Part shown: positions 40,723 to 49,348 of the stretch, piece after piece
How the letters are laid out: each line of letters begins with the position of its first letter
Numbering within the stretch: the stretch's first letter is position 1
Source: Hymenobacter armeniacus
Lineage (GTDB): Bacteria; Bacteroidota; Bacteroidia; Cytophagales; Hymenobacteraceae
Reading direction: 5' to 3'
NCBI RefSeq assembly: GCF_014699055.1
Contig: NZ_JACXAC010000005.1
Location: 599,017-663,016, forward strand
Length of the DNA: 64,000 nt
Made by a program: the position numbers and the translations under genes
Notes under the pieces: generated by a model
The model's input: the letters and a program-made list of their open reading frames with translations, nothing else
Told to the model about the DNA's origin: nothing
The model's database searches: none

Positions 40723-41805
40723 ATGAATTCCACCTACCTCGTTGTTATGGCGGGCGGCATTGGCAGCCGCTTCTGGCCTTTTAGCCGCACCCACCACCCC
40801 AAGCAGTTTCACGACGTGTTGGGGGTTGGGCGCTCCATGCTGCAGCTTACCGTGGACCGGTTTGCCGGCGTGTGCCCCCGCGAAAACGTTTTCGTGGTGA
40901 CCAACCGCGACTACACCCAGCTGGTGCAGGAACACCTGCCCGACCTGCCGGCCGACCAGATTCTGGGCGAGCCCATCGGCCGCAACACGGCCCCGTGCAT
41001 CGCCTACGCCAGCTACCGCATTGCCCAGCGCGACCCGCAGGCCACCATCATTGTGACGCCCGCCGACCATGCCGTGCTGCGCGAAGACGAATTCCGACGG
41101 CTCATCCGCAAAGCCGTGGAAGCCGCCCGGGCCCACGACGTGCTCATCACGCTCGGCATTCAGCCCTCGCGGCCCGATACCGGCTACGGCTACATCCAGT
41201 ACATGGACGAGCAGAGCCTGCCCGGCGGCGAGCTGCACAAGGTGAAAACCTTCACCGAGAAGCCCAACCTGGAGCTGGCCCGCATGTTTGTGGAAAGCGG
41301 CGACTTTCTCTGGAATTCCGGCCTGTTTGTGTGGCGGGCCGATGTGATTATCAACGCCTTCCACCAATACCTGAGCGACATCGCCGAAGTGTTTGACGAG
41401 GGCGCCGCGCAGCTCGGTACGCCCCAGGAAGAGGAGTTCATCGGCGAAGCTTATTCGCGCTGCCGCAACATCAGCATCGACTACGGCGTGATGGAAAAGG
41501 CCGACAACGTGTACGTGCTGCCCGCCGACTTCGGCTGGAGCGACGTGGGCACCTGGGATTCGCTGCACCGCATCGGCCAGCACGACGACAATGGCAACAT
41601 GGTGAGCGGCGACGTGCTGCTCTACGACACCACCGGCTGCGTCATCAAAACGCCGGAAGATCGCCTCGTGGTGGTGCAGGGCCTGGAAGACTACATCGTG
41701 GCCGAGTACGACAACGTGTTGCTCATCTGCAAGCGCAGCGAAGAACAGCGCGTGAAGGAATTCGTAGCCGACGTGAAGGCCAAGAAGGGCGCGGGGTACA
41801 ACTAG
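40723..41805 (+). CDS. manC: Mannose-1-phosphate guanylyltransferase
   Basis: A 360-residue nucleotidyltransferase making GDP-mannose from mannose 1-phosphate and GTP. The nucleotide loop is VVMAGGIGSRFWPFSRTHHP (residues 7-26), followed by KQF with the catalytic Lys. ILGEPIGRNTAPCIAYAS, VTPADHAVL, FTEKPNLELA and FLWNSGLFVW are all present, as is ADFGWSDVGTWDSL. No C-terminal isomerase domain is fused, so it is the single-function form usual in Bacteroidota. The N-terminal Met is fixed by the nucleotide loop, which begins at residue 7. Convergent with rlmB. Confidence 0.96.
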   Translation: MNSTYLVVMAGGIGSRFWPFSRTHHPKQFHDVLGVGRSMLQLTVDRFAGVCPRENVFVVTNRDYTQLVQEHLPDLPADQILGEPIGRNTAPCIAYASYRIAQRDPQATIIVTPADHAVLREDEFRRLIRKAVEAARAHDVLITLGIQPSRPDTGYGYIQYMDEQSLPGGELHKVKTFTEKPNLELARMFVESGDFLWNSGLFVWRADVIINAFHQYLSDIAEVFDEGAAQLGTPQEEEFIGEAYSRCRNISIDYGVMEKADNVYVLPADFGWSDVGTWDSLHRIGQHDDNGNMVSGDVLLYDTTGCVIKTPEDRLVVVQGLEDYIVAEYDNVLLICKRSEEQRVKEFVADVKAKKGAGYN

Positions 41806-41813
41806 GCGCCGCC

Positions 41814-41942
41814 TGTCATTGCGAGCGCAGCGCAGCAATCCGTCCTGTCAGAGCCAGACCGCCCATTTACCTAAAAGCCCCGGCACTGCGCAGTGCCGGG
41901 GCTTTTAGGTTGTCCGCCATCCTTCGCTGCGCTCAGGATGGC
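41814..41942. repeat. Composite intergenic element B6: unlike repeat halves around a palindrome
   Basis: Left half GTCATTGCGAGCGCAGCG from 41815; right half CCTTCGCTGCGCTCAGGATG up to about 41939. The halves come from different repeat subfamilies and do not pair fully with each other. Between them is a 38-base perfect palindrome (41871-41908). Confidence 0.65.
41871..41908. terminator. Bidirectional terminator between manC and rlmB
   Basis: A perfect 19-bp palindrome (CTAAAAGCCCCGGCACTGC and its complement) between convergent genes, with a G/C-rich centre and an A/T-rich outer end that gives a short T run in both directions. Confidence 0.8.
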
Positions 41943-41954
41943 AATAGTTGCTCT

Positions 41955-43025
41955 TTAAGATTGCGCCACCCGCTGGCGGGCCACTTCAAATAGCATGATG
42001 CCGGCGGCCACGCCCACATTCAGGCTTTGAATCTGGCCGGTCATGGGCACTTTCAGCTTCACGTCGGCCAGGCTCAGCAGGTCGGGCGAGATGCCGTCTT
42101 CTTCGGAACCCATGAGCACGGCCACGGGGCCGCTGAAATCGACCTGGGCGGCACCCACGGCTTCATCAGCTTTCTCGGTACAAGCCACTACGGTGATGCC
42201 CGACTGCTGCAGGAAGCGAATGGTTTCGTGCAAACTCACTTCGCGGCACACCGGCAGGATGTTGAGCGCGCCGGCTGAGGTTTTGAGGGCGTCGCCGTTG
42301 ATTTGGGCCGCGCCGCGGCTGGGCACCACCAGCGCGTGCACGCCCAGGCACTCGGCGGTGCGGGCAATGGCGCCGAAGTTGCGCACGTCGGTGATGCGGT
42401 CGAGCAGCAGCAGGAAGGGCACTTTGCCTTCCTCAAACAGCCCGGACACGATGTTGTCGAGCGGGGCGTAGTCGATGGGCGACACGAAGGCCACGGCGCC
42501 CTGATGGTTTTTGCGCGTCAGGTTGTCGAGCTTCTCTACCGGCACCATCTGCACCTGAATGCCGGCCTCGCGGGCGGCGGTGGAAATGTCGGTAACCAAG
42601 CTGTTCTTGGTGCCGCGCAGCAGGAAGATTTTCTCCAGCGTGCGGCCGGCGCTTAGCGCTTCCAGAATGGGGCGCAGGCCAAACAGCATGTCGATGCTCG
42701 ACGCCTGGGCCGGTCGGTTTTCGTAGCGGGGCCGGTCCTGGCCGCCGCGCGGGCCGTTTTCGTTGCGCTCGCGGTAGGGCGGGCGGCTGTCGCCGCGCTC
42801 CGGGCGGGCGGGGCGGTCGGCGCCGAAGTCGTCGCGGTTGTCGGAGCCGCCGCGGCCGCGGGGGCGGGCGGGGCGGTCGTCAAACTCGCTGCCGCCGCGG
42901 TCGGGGCGGAACTGTTTGGGGGTGACGGGGCGGTTGGCGCCGTCGTAGAAGCGGCGGCCGGCTACCGGGCGGGCAGGTCGCTGGGGACGTTCGGGCCGGT
43001 CAGGGCGGTCGGTGGGGTTCTCCAT
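41955..43025 (-). CDS. rlmB: 23S rRNA 2'-O-methyltransferase RlmB (TrmH/SpoU family) with low-complexity N-terminus
   Basis: A 356-residue protein. The C-terminal 245 residues are a SpoU methyltransferase: substrate-binding domain from MLFGLRPILEALSAGRTLEK, motif 1 DRITDVRNFGAIARTAECLG (with Asn and Arg), motif 2 VAVLMGSEEDGIS, motif 3 VPMTGQIQSLNVGVAAGIML. It methylates a guanosine ribose in 23S rRNA (G2251 in E. coli) using SAM. The first 110 residues are disordered and rich in Arg, Pro, Asp and Gly (RPDRPERPQRPARP), probably an RNA-binding tail. With the ATG at 43025 the gene overlaps the upstream GWxTD gene by 64 bases. Confidence 0.92.
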   Translation of the reverse strand: MENPTDRPDRPERPQRPARPVAGRRFYDGANRPVTPKQFRPDRGGSEFDDRPARPRGRGGSDNRDDFGADRPARPERGDSRPPYRERNENGPRGGQDRPRYENRPAQASSIDMLFGLRPILEALSAGRTLEKIFLLRGTKNSLVTDISTAAREAGIQVQMVPVEKLDNLTRKNHQGAVAFVSPIDYAPLDNIVSGLFEEGKVPFLLLLDRITDVRNFGAIARTAECLGVHALVVPSRGAAQINGDALKTSAGALNILPVCREVSLHETIRFLQQSGITVVACTEKADEAVGAAQVDFSGPVAVLMGSEEDGISPDLLSLADVKLKVPMTGQIQSLNVGVAAGIMLFEVARQRVAQS

Positions 43026-44263
43026 TTTTCAACGGCGGCATACCAGAGCAGTTCGTACTCGGGCCGGCGCACCAATTCGTAGTAATCAGGCGCAAAGGTA
43101 CTCGGCCGGGGCCGGAAGCTGAAGGTGACGCCGCCGCCGCCCAGTCCCGCCTCCGGGTAGAACCACCGTTCCTCGCCGTCGAACAGCCGCCGCACGCTGG
43201 GCGGCGGGCCCATCACCACGTACAGCAGGCCCCGGTCGGTGAGCCAGCCGGCCTTGTGGGCGGCAAATAATTCGTTGGCGGCCATCACGCGGCCGTAGTA
43301 GCGGCGGATGAGCTCTTTGCCCAGATTTTGGTTGCCCTGGGCGATGTCGAGCCAGAACCGGTCCACGGCGCGCTTGGGGTCGGGGGCGTCGGTGAGCTTC
43401 TTGCGCTCCTGGCTGGTGGTGAGGTAGCGCAGCGGCTCGATGAGTTCGGCGGCCGTGGTGAGCTCGGGGTAGCGGTTGGGGGCCATCAGCACGGCCAGCA
43501 CCGGCGGGCGGGTGCTGCGCGAGCCCACGCGCAGCGCGTACAGGCCGGGCTCCTCGAAGCGCAGGGGCTGGCCGGGGCGCGTTTCGGCCGAGTCGAGCAC
43601 GGGCAGGGTGCGCGGGCCGGCGGGCATGGCGGCCGGGTTGGTCATGGGCGGCAGGGCCGGGGTTGGGTTCACGGCGTAGCGCTTCCAGCGCACGGGCTGG
43701 TAGAGGCCGTAGCTGTCCACGCCGAAAGACTCGCCGGCCTGCACGTAGCGCCGCAGCAAAGGCTGCCCCACCGAATCCACGAGCACAAACGGGCGCGCCA
43801 GCAGGGCTTCGGTCAGGCGCAGCCAGGCCGTGGTCGTGGGCTCCTGGTAGTCGTCTTTGGCGTCGGGCAGCGTGGTGTTGAACTGTAGCACGGTGCCGGT
43901 CGGCAGCCGGCTCGCGGCCACGCAGAAGCTCAGGCGCACCCCATCAGGGAAGGGGATGGCGTGCTGCTGGCGGCGGGGCACGCTGTCTTGCCACAGCGGC
44001 TGGCGGGCTTCGTAGCTGGGCCAGGCGGTGAGGCGCAAGGGGTGGCCGGGACCCAGGCGGGCGGGCGGGGGCAGGCGCAGGTAAAAGCGCAGACTGTCGC
44101 CCTCGCGGCGGGTGTCCACGTCCAGCCGGGCCACGTCGCGGTAGAGGCCGGCGTAGTCGGGGCGCGGGGCCAGGGGCTGGCGCGCGACGTTTGCCGCCAG
44201 CGTCGCCAGCAGCAGGCAACCGATTAAGCTGAGGACAAAATTGCGTTTCATTGCCATGTTCAT
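42962..44263 (-). CDS. GWxTD-domain exported protein
   Basis: A 433-residue protein from ATG 44263; in-frame ATGs at 44257 and 44251 are equally possible because all precede the signal sequence RNFVLSLIGCLLLATLAANV. The diagnostic region near residues 325-395 reads DRFWLDIAQGNQNLGKELIR, then HKAGWLTDRGLLYVVMGPPP, the GWxTD motif being GWLTD. The function of the domain is unknown. It occurs in exported proteins of Bacteroidota and Acidobacteria. The last 21 codons overlap the start of rlmB in another frame. A terminator and the DUF2723 gene lie upstream. Confidence 0.82.
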   Translation of the reverse strand: MNMAMKRNFVLSLIGCLLLATLAANVARQPLAPRPDYAGLYRDVARLDVDTRREGDSLRFYLRLPPPARLGPGHPLRLTAWPSYEARQPLWQDSVPRRQQHAIPFPDGVRLSFCVAASRLPTGTVLQFNTTLPDAKDDYQEPTTTAWLRLTEALLARPFVLVDSVGQPLLRRYVQAGESFGVDSYGLYQPVRWKRYAVNPTPALPPMTNPAAMPAGPRTLPVLDSAETRPGQPLRFEEPGLYALRVGSRSTRPPVLAVLMAPNRYPELTTAAELIEPLRYLTTSQERKKLTDAPDPKRAVDRFWLDIAQGNQNLGKELIRRYYGRVMAANELFAAHKAGWLTDRGLLYVVMGPPPSVRRLFDGEERWFYPEAGLGGGGVTFSFRPRPSTFAPDYYELVRRPEYELLWYAAVEKWRTPPTALTGPNVPSDLPAR

Positions 44264-44360
44264 GCGAAGACGCCGGCTGGAATACGTCAAATTAGCCATT
44301 TCCTGCTGCAAACGCTCAAACACGGCCGATGGTATTGGAAAAGAATAGACTTCGGGCATG

Positions 44361-44397
44361 AAAAAGGCCGGCCCGCACTGCGCGAACCGGCCTTCAC
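44361..44397 (-). terminator. Terminator downstream of the DUF2723 gene
   Basis: Stem AAGGCCGG/CCGGCCTT (44364-44371 with 44387-44394) with a small inner CGC/GCG hairpin, and a T run on the minus strand. Confidence 0.7.
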
Positions 44398-44420
44398 TTC
44401 ATTGCTCCTATACCAAGTAC

Positions 44421-47400
44421 CTACCGCGGGTAGTACTGGTTCATCAGCCCGTAGGCCTTCTGGGCGCGTACGCTGTCGCCGCTGAGTTCGGCGGCGCGGT
44501 ACACGCTTTGCAGGCCCAACAGGTAGCCGCGCATGTCGTCCTCAAACAGGCTGGCGTCGGGCTTGGTGCTGTAGTAGGCCAGCATCTGCTCCGAGCGGCG
44601 CGTCATGGCGTCGAGGAGCTGGTCGGCTTTGGCCTTTTCGCCGCCGGCCACCAAGGCGGGCACCAGCTGGGGCGAGTAGTAGTCGTAGGGAATGGTGTTG
44701 TCGGGCATCAGCTCCAGGCACTTGTCGGCCACTTCCTTGGCCTTGGCCACGTTGCCGCTGGAGAGGTAGGCTTGCGAGAGGCGGGCAAACTTGTCGCGGT
44801 AGTTGGCCGGGAAGCGCAGGTTGTTCTCGTCGTAGAAGATGTGCGGGTTTTGCAGGCCGCGGTAGCTGAAGGTTTTCAGCAGGCGCTCGTAGGTCAGGTC
44901 CTTTTCCACGAAGCCCTCGTCGCCGGAGCGGGGGTCGTAGTTGGGGTCTTTCAGCGGCAGCAGGCGGTAGGCCATGCCTTCGAGCTGGAAGTAGGGCTGC
45001 AGGTTCATGTAATCGGAGGGCGCCACGGTGCTGCTGAAGTAGATGGGCCGCTGCCAGTTGTTGCTGGCAATCATGTCCAGAATCACCAGGTTTTTCTTCT
45101 CGATGGCGCGCTTGCCCATGCTCCACTCCATCTTGCTCACCAGTTGGTTCTCCCGGTCTTTGGGGATGATGCCGAGCTTGCGTACCGCCACCGTGTCGAT
45201 GGGCAGGTAAAAGTTGGGCGTCGGGAAGGAGTTCATGCTCGGGCCGCCTTCCTGGTACTGCACCTGCAGCAGCGGGTTGTTGGAGGCGATGAGCTGAATG
45301 AATTCCTTGAGGTTTACGCTCTGCACCGCCGGGTTGGCGGCGTAGGGCAGCATGTCGTTGGTGCCCTGGGCGTAGGCCTCGGGGCCCATGCTGATGGGGA
45401 AGGGCTGCGACTTGTAGGCGCGGCGCTTCATCTGGGCAATGTACCAGTCGGTGTTCAGGTACGAGAGCACGGCCACGCGCACGTCGGTGCGCACGCCTTC
45501 CACCTCCTGGGCGTACCAGAGCGGGAAGGTGTCGTTGTCGCCGTTGGTGAACAGGATGGCGTTCGGGGCGCAGGAATTCAGGAGGTTTTTGGCCGAGTCC
45601 ACAGAGTTGTAGCGGTTGCTGCGGTCGTGGTCGTCCCAGCCCTGGGCCGCCATGATGCCTGGAATGAGCAAGCCCACCACCAGGGCCAGGCCGGCGCGCA
45701 GGCCGTCGGCCTTCACCACTTTTCCGAATAGTTCGGCCAGCCCCAGCACGCCCAGGCCTATCCAGATGGAGAAGGCAAACGTGGCGCCGGTGAAGGTGTA
45801 GTCGCGCTCGCGCGGCTCACGCGGCGGCTGGTTGAGGTAAAACACGATGGCCAGGCCCGTCATCAGGAACAGCAGGCCCGTCACCCAGGCGTCCTTGCTG
45901 TCGCGGCGGCTCTGGAAAAACAGGCCGATGAGGCCCAGAATGAGCGGCAGCGCCAGGAAGTTGTTGTGCGCCGGGCTCTCGCCGATGCGCGCCGGCAGCG
46001 TGCTTTTGCCGGGGCTGAAGGGCGTGACCACGCCCGCCTGCTGAATGTCGGACTCGCGGCCCACGAAGTTCCACATGAAGTAGCGCCAGAACATGTGGCC
46101 CATCTGGTAGCGGAACAGGAAGCCCAGGTTCTGGCCCATGGTCGGCTTCACGCCATCCTGAATATCCACCCACTTCTTGTAGTTGGCAATCTGGTCGGGC
46201 TCGTAGCTGTAGATGCGCGGGATGAGCATCTTGTCCTCGTCGGCGTACGTGTACTCGGGCTGCGGGGGCAGCTCCTTGTAGCGGCCGGTTTTGGGGTCGC
46301 GGGCGTAGCGGGGCGCACCGGGCTCCTGCCCGTTGGGCTGGGCGTTGAACTGCGGGCCGTAGAGCAGCGGGCGCGAGCCGTACTGCTCCCGCTTGAGGTA
46401 GCTCACGAAGGAGAGCACATCCTCCGGGTCGTTTTCGTTGATGGTAGGCTGGAAGGAGCTCCGGATGGGCACAATCAGATACGACGAGTAGCCAATCAGA
46501 ATGAACACGAAGCACAGCATGGCCGTGTTCAGCAGCTGACTGCGGCGCTGGTACGAAAGCCGGAAGCCAAACCAAATCAGCCCGATAAAGACAATCAGGA
46601 ACACAAACAGGCCCGAGTTGAACGGCAGGCCAATGGTATTCACGAAGAACACCTCGACGCTGCCCGCCAGCGTGGGCAGGCCGGGAATGATGCCCACCAG
46701 AATGGACCCCACGATAATCATGCTCACCACCATCACTAGGATGCCGCCCTTCATGCTGGGGTTGGCGGTGCGGCGGTAGTAGTAGATGAAGCCCAGGGCC
46801 GGCAGGGTCAAGAGGTTCAGCAAGTGCACGCCGATGCTCAGGCCGATGACGTAGGCAATGAGCACAATCCACTTATCAGAATCGGGCTCGTCGGCGTGGG
46901 CTTCCCACTTCAGCATCAGCCACACCACGGCCGCCGTGCACAGCGCCGACATGGCGTACACCTCGCCCTCCACGGCATTAAACCAGAAGGAGTCGGAGAA
47001 GGTGAAGGCTAGCGCCCCCACCGCGCCCGCGCTCAGGATGAGCAGGCGCTGATAGCCATTGGGCTCGATGGCTTCGGCCCGCAGGTTGCTGTTGCCCACG
47101 GCCTCGCGCAGCACCAGCTTGCGGGCCATGCGGGTGATAATCCAAAACAAAAACAAGACGGTGAAGGCGCTGCTCAGGCCCGAGAGGGCGTTGATGAGCA
47201 CGGCCACTTTGGTCACGTCGCCAAACGAAAACAGCGACATGATGCGGCCCAGCAGCAGGAAGGTGGGTGCTCCCGGAGGGTGCGGCACCAGCAGCTTGTA
47301 GGAGCAGGCAATGAACTCGCCGCAGTCCCAGAACGAGGCCGTGGGCTCCAGGGTGAGCAGGTAGGTGACGGCGGCAATGGCAAACACGAGCCAGCCGACC

Positions 47401-47429
47401 AGGTTGTTCAGGCTTTTAAAGGAACGCAT
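44421..47429 (-). CDS. DUF2723 polytopic membrane protein (PMT-like glycosyltransferase fold)
   Basis: A 1002-residue inner-membrane protein. ATG 47429 gives MRSFKSLNNLVGWLVFAIAA. The first membrane loop LLTLEPTASFWDCGEFIACS carries the acidic residues (D and E) characteristic of GT-C type glycosyltransferases and of DUF2723. HPPGAPTFLLLGRIMSLF follows, as in O-mannosyltransferase-like families. About twelve helices run to residue 620. A large soluble C-terminal part (about 640-1002) contains FTNGDNDTFPLWYAQEVEGV and ends in TPR-like helices. It probably transfers a sugar from a lipid carrier to exported proteins (inference). A -7 element lies 81 bases upstream and a terminator follows. Confidence 0.92.
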   Translation of the reverse strand: MRSFKSLNNLVGWLVFAIAAVTYLLTLEPTASFWDCGEFIACSYKLLVPHPPGAPTFLLLGRIMSLFSFGDVTKVAVLINALSGLSSAFTVLFLFWIITRMARKLVLREAVGNSNLRAEAIEPNGYQRLLILSAGAVGALAFTFSDSFWFNAVEGEVYAMSALCTAAVVWLMLKWEAHADEPDSDKWIVLIAYVIGLSIGVHLLNLLTLPALGFIYYYRRTANPSMKGGILVMVVSMIIVGSILVGIIPGLPTLAGSVEVFFVNTIGLPFNSGLFVFLIVFIGLIWFGFRLSYQRRSQLLNTAMLCFVFILIGYSSYLIVPIRSSFQPTINENDPEDVLSFVSYLKREQYGSRPLLYGPQFNAQPNGQEPGAPRYARDPKTGRYKELPPQPEYTYADEDKMLIPRIYSYEPDQIANYKKWVDIQDGVKPTMGQNLGFLFRYQMGHMFWRYFMWNFVGRESDIQQAGVVTPFSPGKSTLPARIGESPAHNNFLALPLILGLIGLFFQSRRDSKDAWVTGLLFLMTGLAIVFYLNQPPREPRERDYTFTGATFAFSIWIGLGVLGLAELFGKVVKADGLRAGLALVVGLLIPGIMAAQGWDDHDRSNRYNSVDSAKNLLNSCAPNAILFTNGDNDTFPLWYAQEVEGVRTDVRVAVLSYLNTDWYIAQMKRRAYKSQPFPISMGPEAYAQGTNDMLPYAANPAVQSVNLKEFIQLIASNNPLLQVQYQEGGPSMNSFPTPNFYLPIDTVAVRKLGIIPKDRENQLVSKMEWSMGKRAIEKKNLVILDMIASNNWQRPIYFSSTVAPSDYMNLQPYFQLEGMAYRLLPLKDPNYDPRSGDEGFVEKDLTYERLLKTFSYRGLQNPHIFYDENNLRFPANYRDKFARLSQAYLSSGNVAKAKEVADKCLELMPDNTIPYDYYSPQLVPALVAGGEKAKADQLLDAMTRRSEQMLAYYSTKPDASLFEDDMRGYLLGLQSVYRAAELSGDSVRAQKAYGLMNQYYPR

Positions 47430-47509
47430 ACTATCGAATGAGGCACACAACGCCGCCCGTCGTTTGCAAAACGCGGCCGGAAAAAGAAGCTAGCAAATCA
47501 GTTAAAGGG

Positions 47510-47517
47510 CAAAAGTA
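47510..47517 (-). promoter_or_regulatory. -7 element of the DUF2723 gene
   Basis: The minus strand reads TACTTTTG, an exact TAnnTTTG match, 81 bases before the start codon. Confidence 0.55.
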
Positions 47518-47572
47518 GGCAATGCACGGTTGCACTGCGCACGAACCCGCCGCCGATACAGGCCAGAAACAC

Positions 47573-47597
47573 AAAAAGCAGCCATGGGCTGCTTTTT
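47573..47597 (-). terminator. Terminator downstream of the cupredoxin-like gene
   Basis: Perfect 11-bp stem AAAAAGCAGCC/GGCTGCTTTTT with loop ATG, 26 bases past the stop, T run on both strands. Confidence 0.85.
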
Positions 47598-47622
47598 GGT
47601 CAGTAGTTCGGGCAAAGAAACC

Positions 47623-48267
47623 TTAATTCTGCAGCACAATTCGTTTCGTGCTCACCACCTTGCCGTCCACCAGCAGGCTGTACATGTACAAGCCGGCGCG
47701 CAGGTCGCTCAGGTCGAGGGGCAGGCCGGCGACCGTCAGCTCGGGCTTGAGGGCAATGGTGCGCACTTCCTGGCCGATGATGTTGCTCAGGCGCAGCTTG
47801 TAGTCTATACCAGGCTTCTGGTCCAGCTTCACCGTCACTTGCCCGTGGCTGGGGTTGGGGTACACGCTCAGGGCGATGCCGGCGGCGTTGGCGTCCAGCG
47901 TGGCCGTGTTGGTGGTCACGATGAGTGTGCCGAACTGGCCAAGGCCGGGAGCGCCGTGGGCGGTGCAGTGAAAAGGATAGGTGCCCACGGCAAACGTGTT
48001 GGCCGGAAATGTTTTAGTCAGGTTGGCCGAATTCATCTGGAACGTGGCCCAAGCCGCCGGCGAGCTGTCCGACATGGTGGGATGGCTCGATTGCCCCACA
48101 TATTGAAAAACCAACACGTCGCCCCGCGCTATGCGAATGGTGTTGGTCCCGTCCGGGCCGGCGTAAAAATTGTCGCCCACCTGAATGGTGATGGTGGCGG
48201 CCAGCACCGGCGCCAGGGGCATGGCCAAAATGGCGGCCACAGCCATAATTCGAGTAAAAAGTTTCAT
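47623..48267 (-). CDS. Secreted cupredoxin-like protein with T9SS sorting domain
   Basis: A 214-residue protein. ATG 48267 opens a signal peptide (RIMAVAAILAMPLAPVLA). Residues 24-120 form a plastocyanin/pseudoazurin-type fold. The copper ligands are H62 (SSHPTM), C101 and H104 (YPFHCTAHGAPGL). The axial ligand, Met in most members, is L109 here, so a type 1 site with no strong axial bond is predicted. The last 80 residues are a type A C-terminal sorting domain (SVYPNPSHGQVTVKL, LRAGLYMYSLLVDG, KRIVLQN), so the protein crosses the outer membrane by the type IX system. It probably transfers electrons or binds copper at the surface (inference). Confidence 0.88.
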   Translation of the reverse strand: MKLFTRIMAVAAILAMPLAPVLAATITIQVGDNFYAGPDGTNTIRIARGDVLVFQYVGQSSHPTMSDSSPAAWATFQMNSANLTKTFPANTFAVGTYPFHCTAHGAPGLGQFGTLIVTTNTATLDANAAGIALSVYPNPSHGQVTVKLDQKPGIDYKLRLSNIIGQEVRTIALKPELTVAGLPLDLSDLRAGLYMYSLLVDGKVVSTKRIVLQN

Positions 48268-48522
48268 ACGGGTAAGCAGAAAAGAGTAAGGTGACGAGCA
48301 AGGTAAGTACCGGCCACGGCAAAGACAAGCACCGTGCCGAGTTGCGCAATCAACCCCGGGCCAGTCGTTTCGGTTTGATAGACTGTTAAAACTGCCAAAA
48401 GTTGTATGGCGGCAACAAAACCAACTCGGCCAGACAAACCAACTGGTTGCCTGTGTCCGGAAATATTTTATTACTGCCATTTAATGGTTGAACCACAGAG
48501 GCCAAAACGGCGGCTCCGGTGG

Positions 48523-49326
48523 CTACAGGTGCCGGATTTCCTGCATGCCAAACCGTCGTAGCTCTGGGCCCACGGCCACGGCCAGCCGGCCGTCTTCTTC
48601 CACGCCCACAATCTGGCCCTGCGTTGCCTGCCCGTCAATCAGAAAGGTGTGGGTTTCCTGGTAGCGATATAGGGCGCGGAGGTAGGTCTGGCGCAGCGCG
48701 CCCACCTGCCCGGCGCGCAGCTGCAGGTAGCGGCGCTCCAGGCATTCGAGCAGGCGGGCGGCCAGCGCGGCCCGGTCGTAGGCGCGGCCCGTGAGCAAGC
48801 GCAGCGAGGTGGCCGTGGGCACGGCAAATCCTTGCTGGTTGATATTCATGCCGATACCAATGATGCTATATTGAATCTTTGGGCCGCTCAGGGTGTTTTC
48901 AATCAAGATGCCACCCAGCTTCTGGTCGCCGTAGTACAGGTCATTCGGCCATTTCAGCTTCAGCTTGGGGTCGGGGCCCAGCAGGGCCGCGGCCCAGTCG
49001 TGCACCCCCAGGGCCACGGCTTGGCTGAGTTGGAATTGCTGCGCGGCTGCCAGAAACGTGGGCTGCCACACCACCGAAAGCATCAGGTTTTCGGCGGGGG
49101 CGCCTTCCCACTGGTTGCCGCGCTGGCCCCGGCCAGCCGACTGAAAGTCCGTAATGACGGTGCAGCCTTCGCTGGCCCGGTTTTGGACAATCAACGCCTG
49201 GGCCTCCGAATTGGTGGAGGCACAGGCCGGCAACCAGACGAGTTGTTGGCCCGTGAACAGGGTTTGAGGGGTGACAACCACGGCCTTCTTTCGCGTATCG
49301 TTAACTTCGTAGACTTTCAGCTGCAA
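48523..49326 (-). CDS. birA: Biotin--[acetyl-CoA-carboxylase] ligase
   Basis: A 267-residue enzyme attaching biotin to carboxylases. The ATP/biotin loop is SAGRGQRGNQWEG (about residues 63-75, the GRGRxG motif with Gln), and KLKWPNDLYYGDQKLGGILI contains the catalytic Lys/Asn region. IIGIGMNIN closes the core, and a small SH3-like C-terminal domain ends RRFGMQEIRHL. There is no N-terminal helix-turn-helix, so it is a ligase only and not the repressor form. It is divergent from rsfS with 22 bases between the start codons, so the two promoters must overlap the genes. Confidence 0.94.
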   Translation of the reverse strand: MQLKVYEVNDTRKKAVVVTPQTLFTGQQLVWLPACASTNSEAQALIVQNRASEGCTVITDFQSAGRGQRGNQWEGAPAENLMLSVVWQPTFLAAAQQFQLSQAVALGVHDWAAALLGPDPKLKLKWPNDLYYGDQKLGGILIENTLSGPKIQYSIIGIGMNINQQGFAVPTATSLRLLTGRAYDRAALAARLLECLERRYLQLRAGQVGALRQTYLRALYRYQETHTFLIDGQATQGQIVGVEEDGRLAVAVGPELRRFGMQEIRHL

Positions 49327-49348
49327 AGCTCACACCTAACACCACAAT

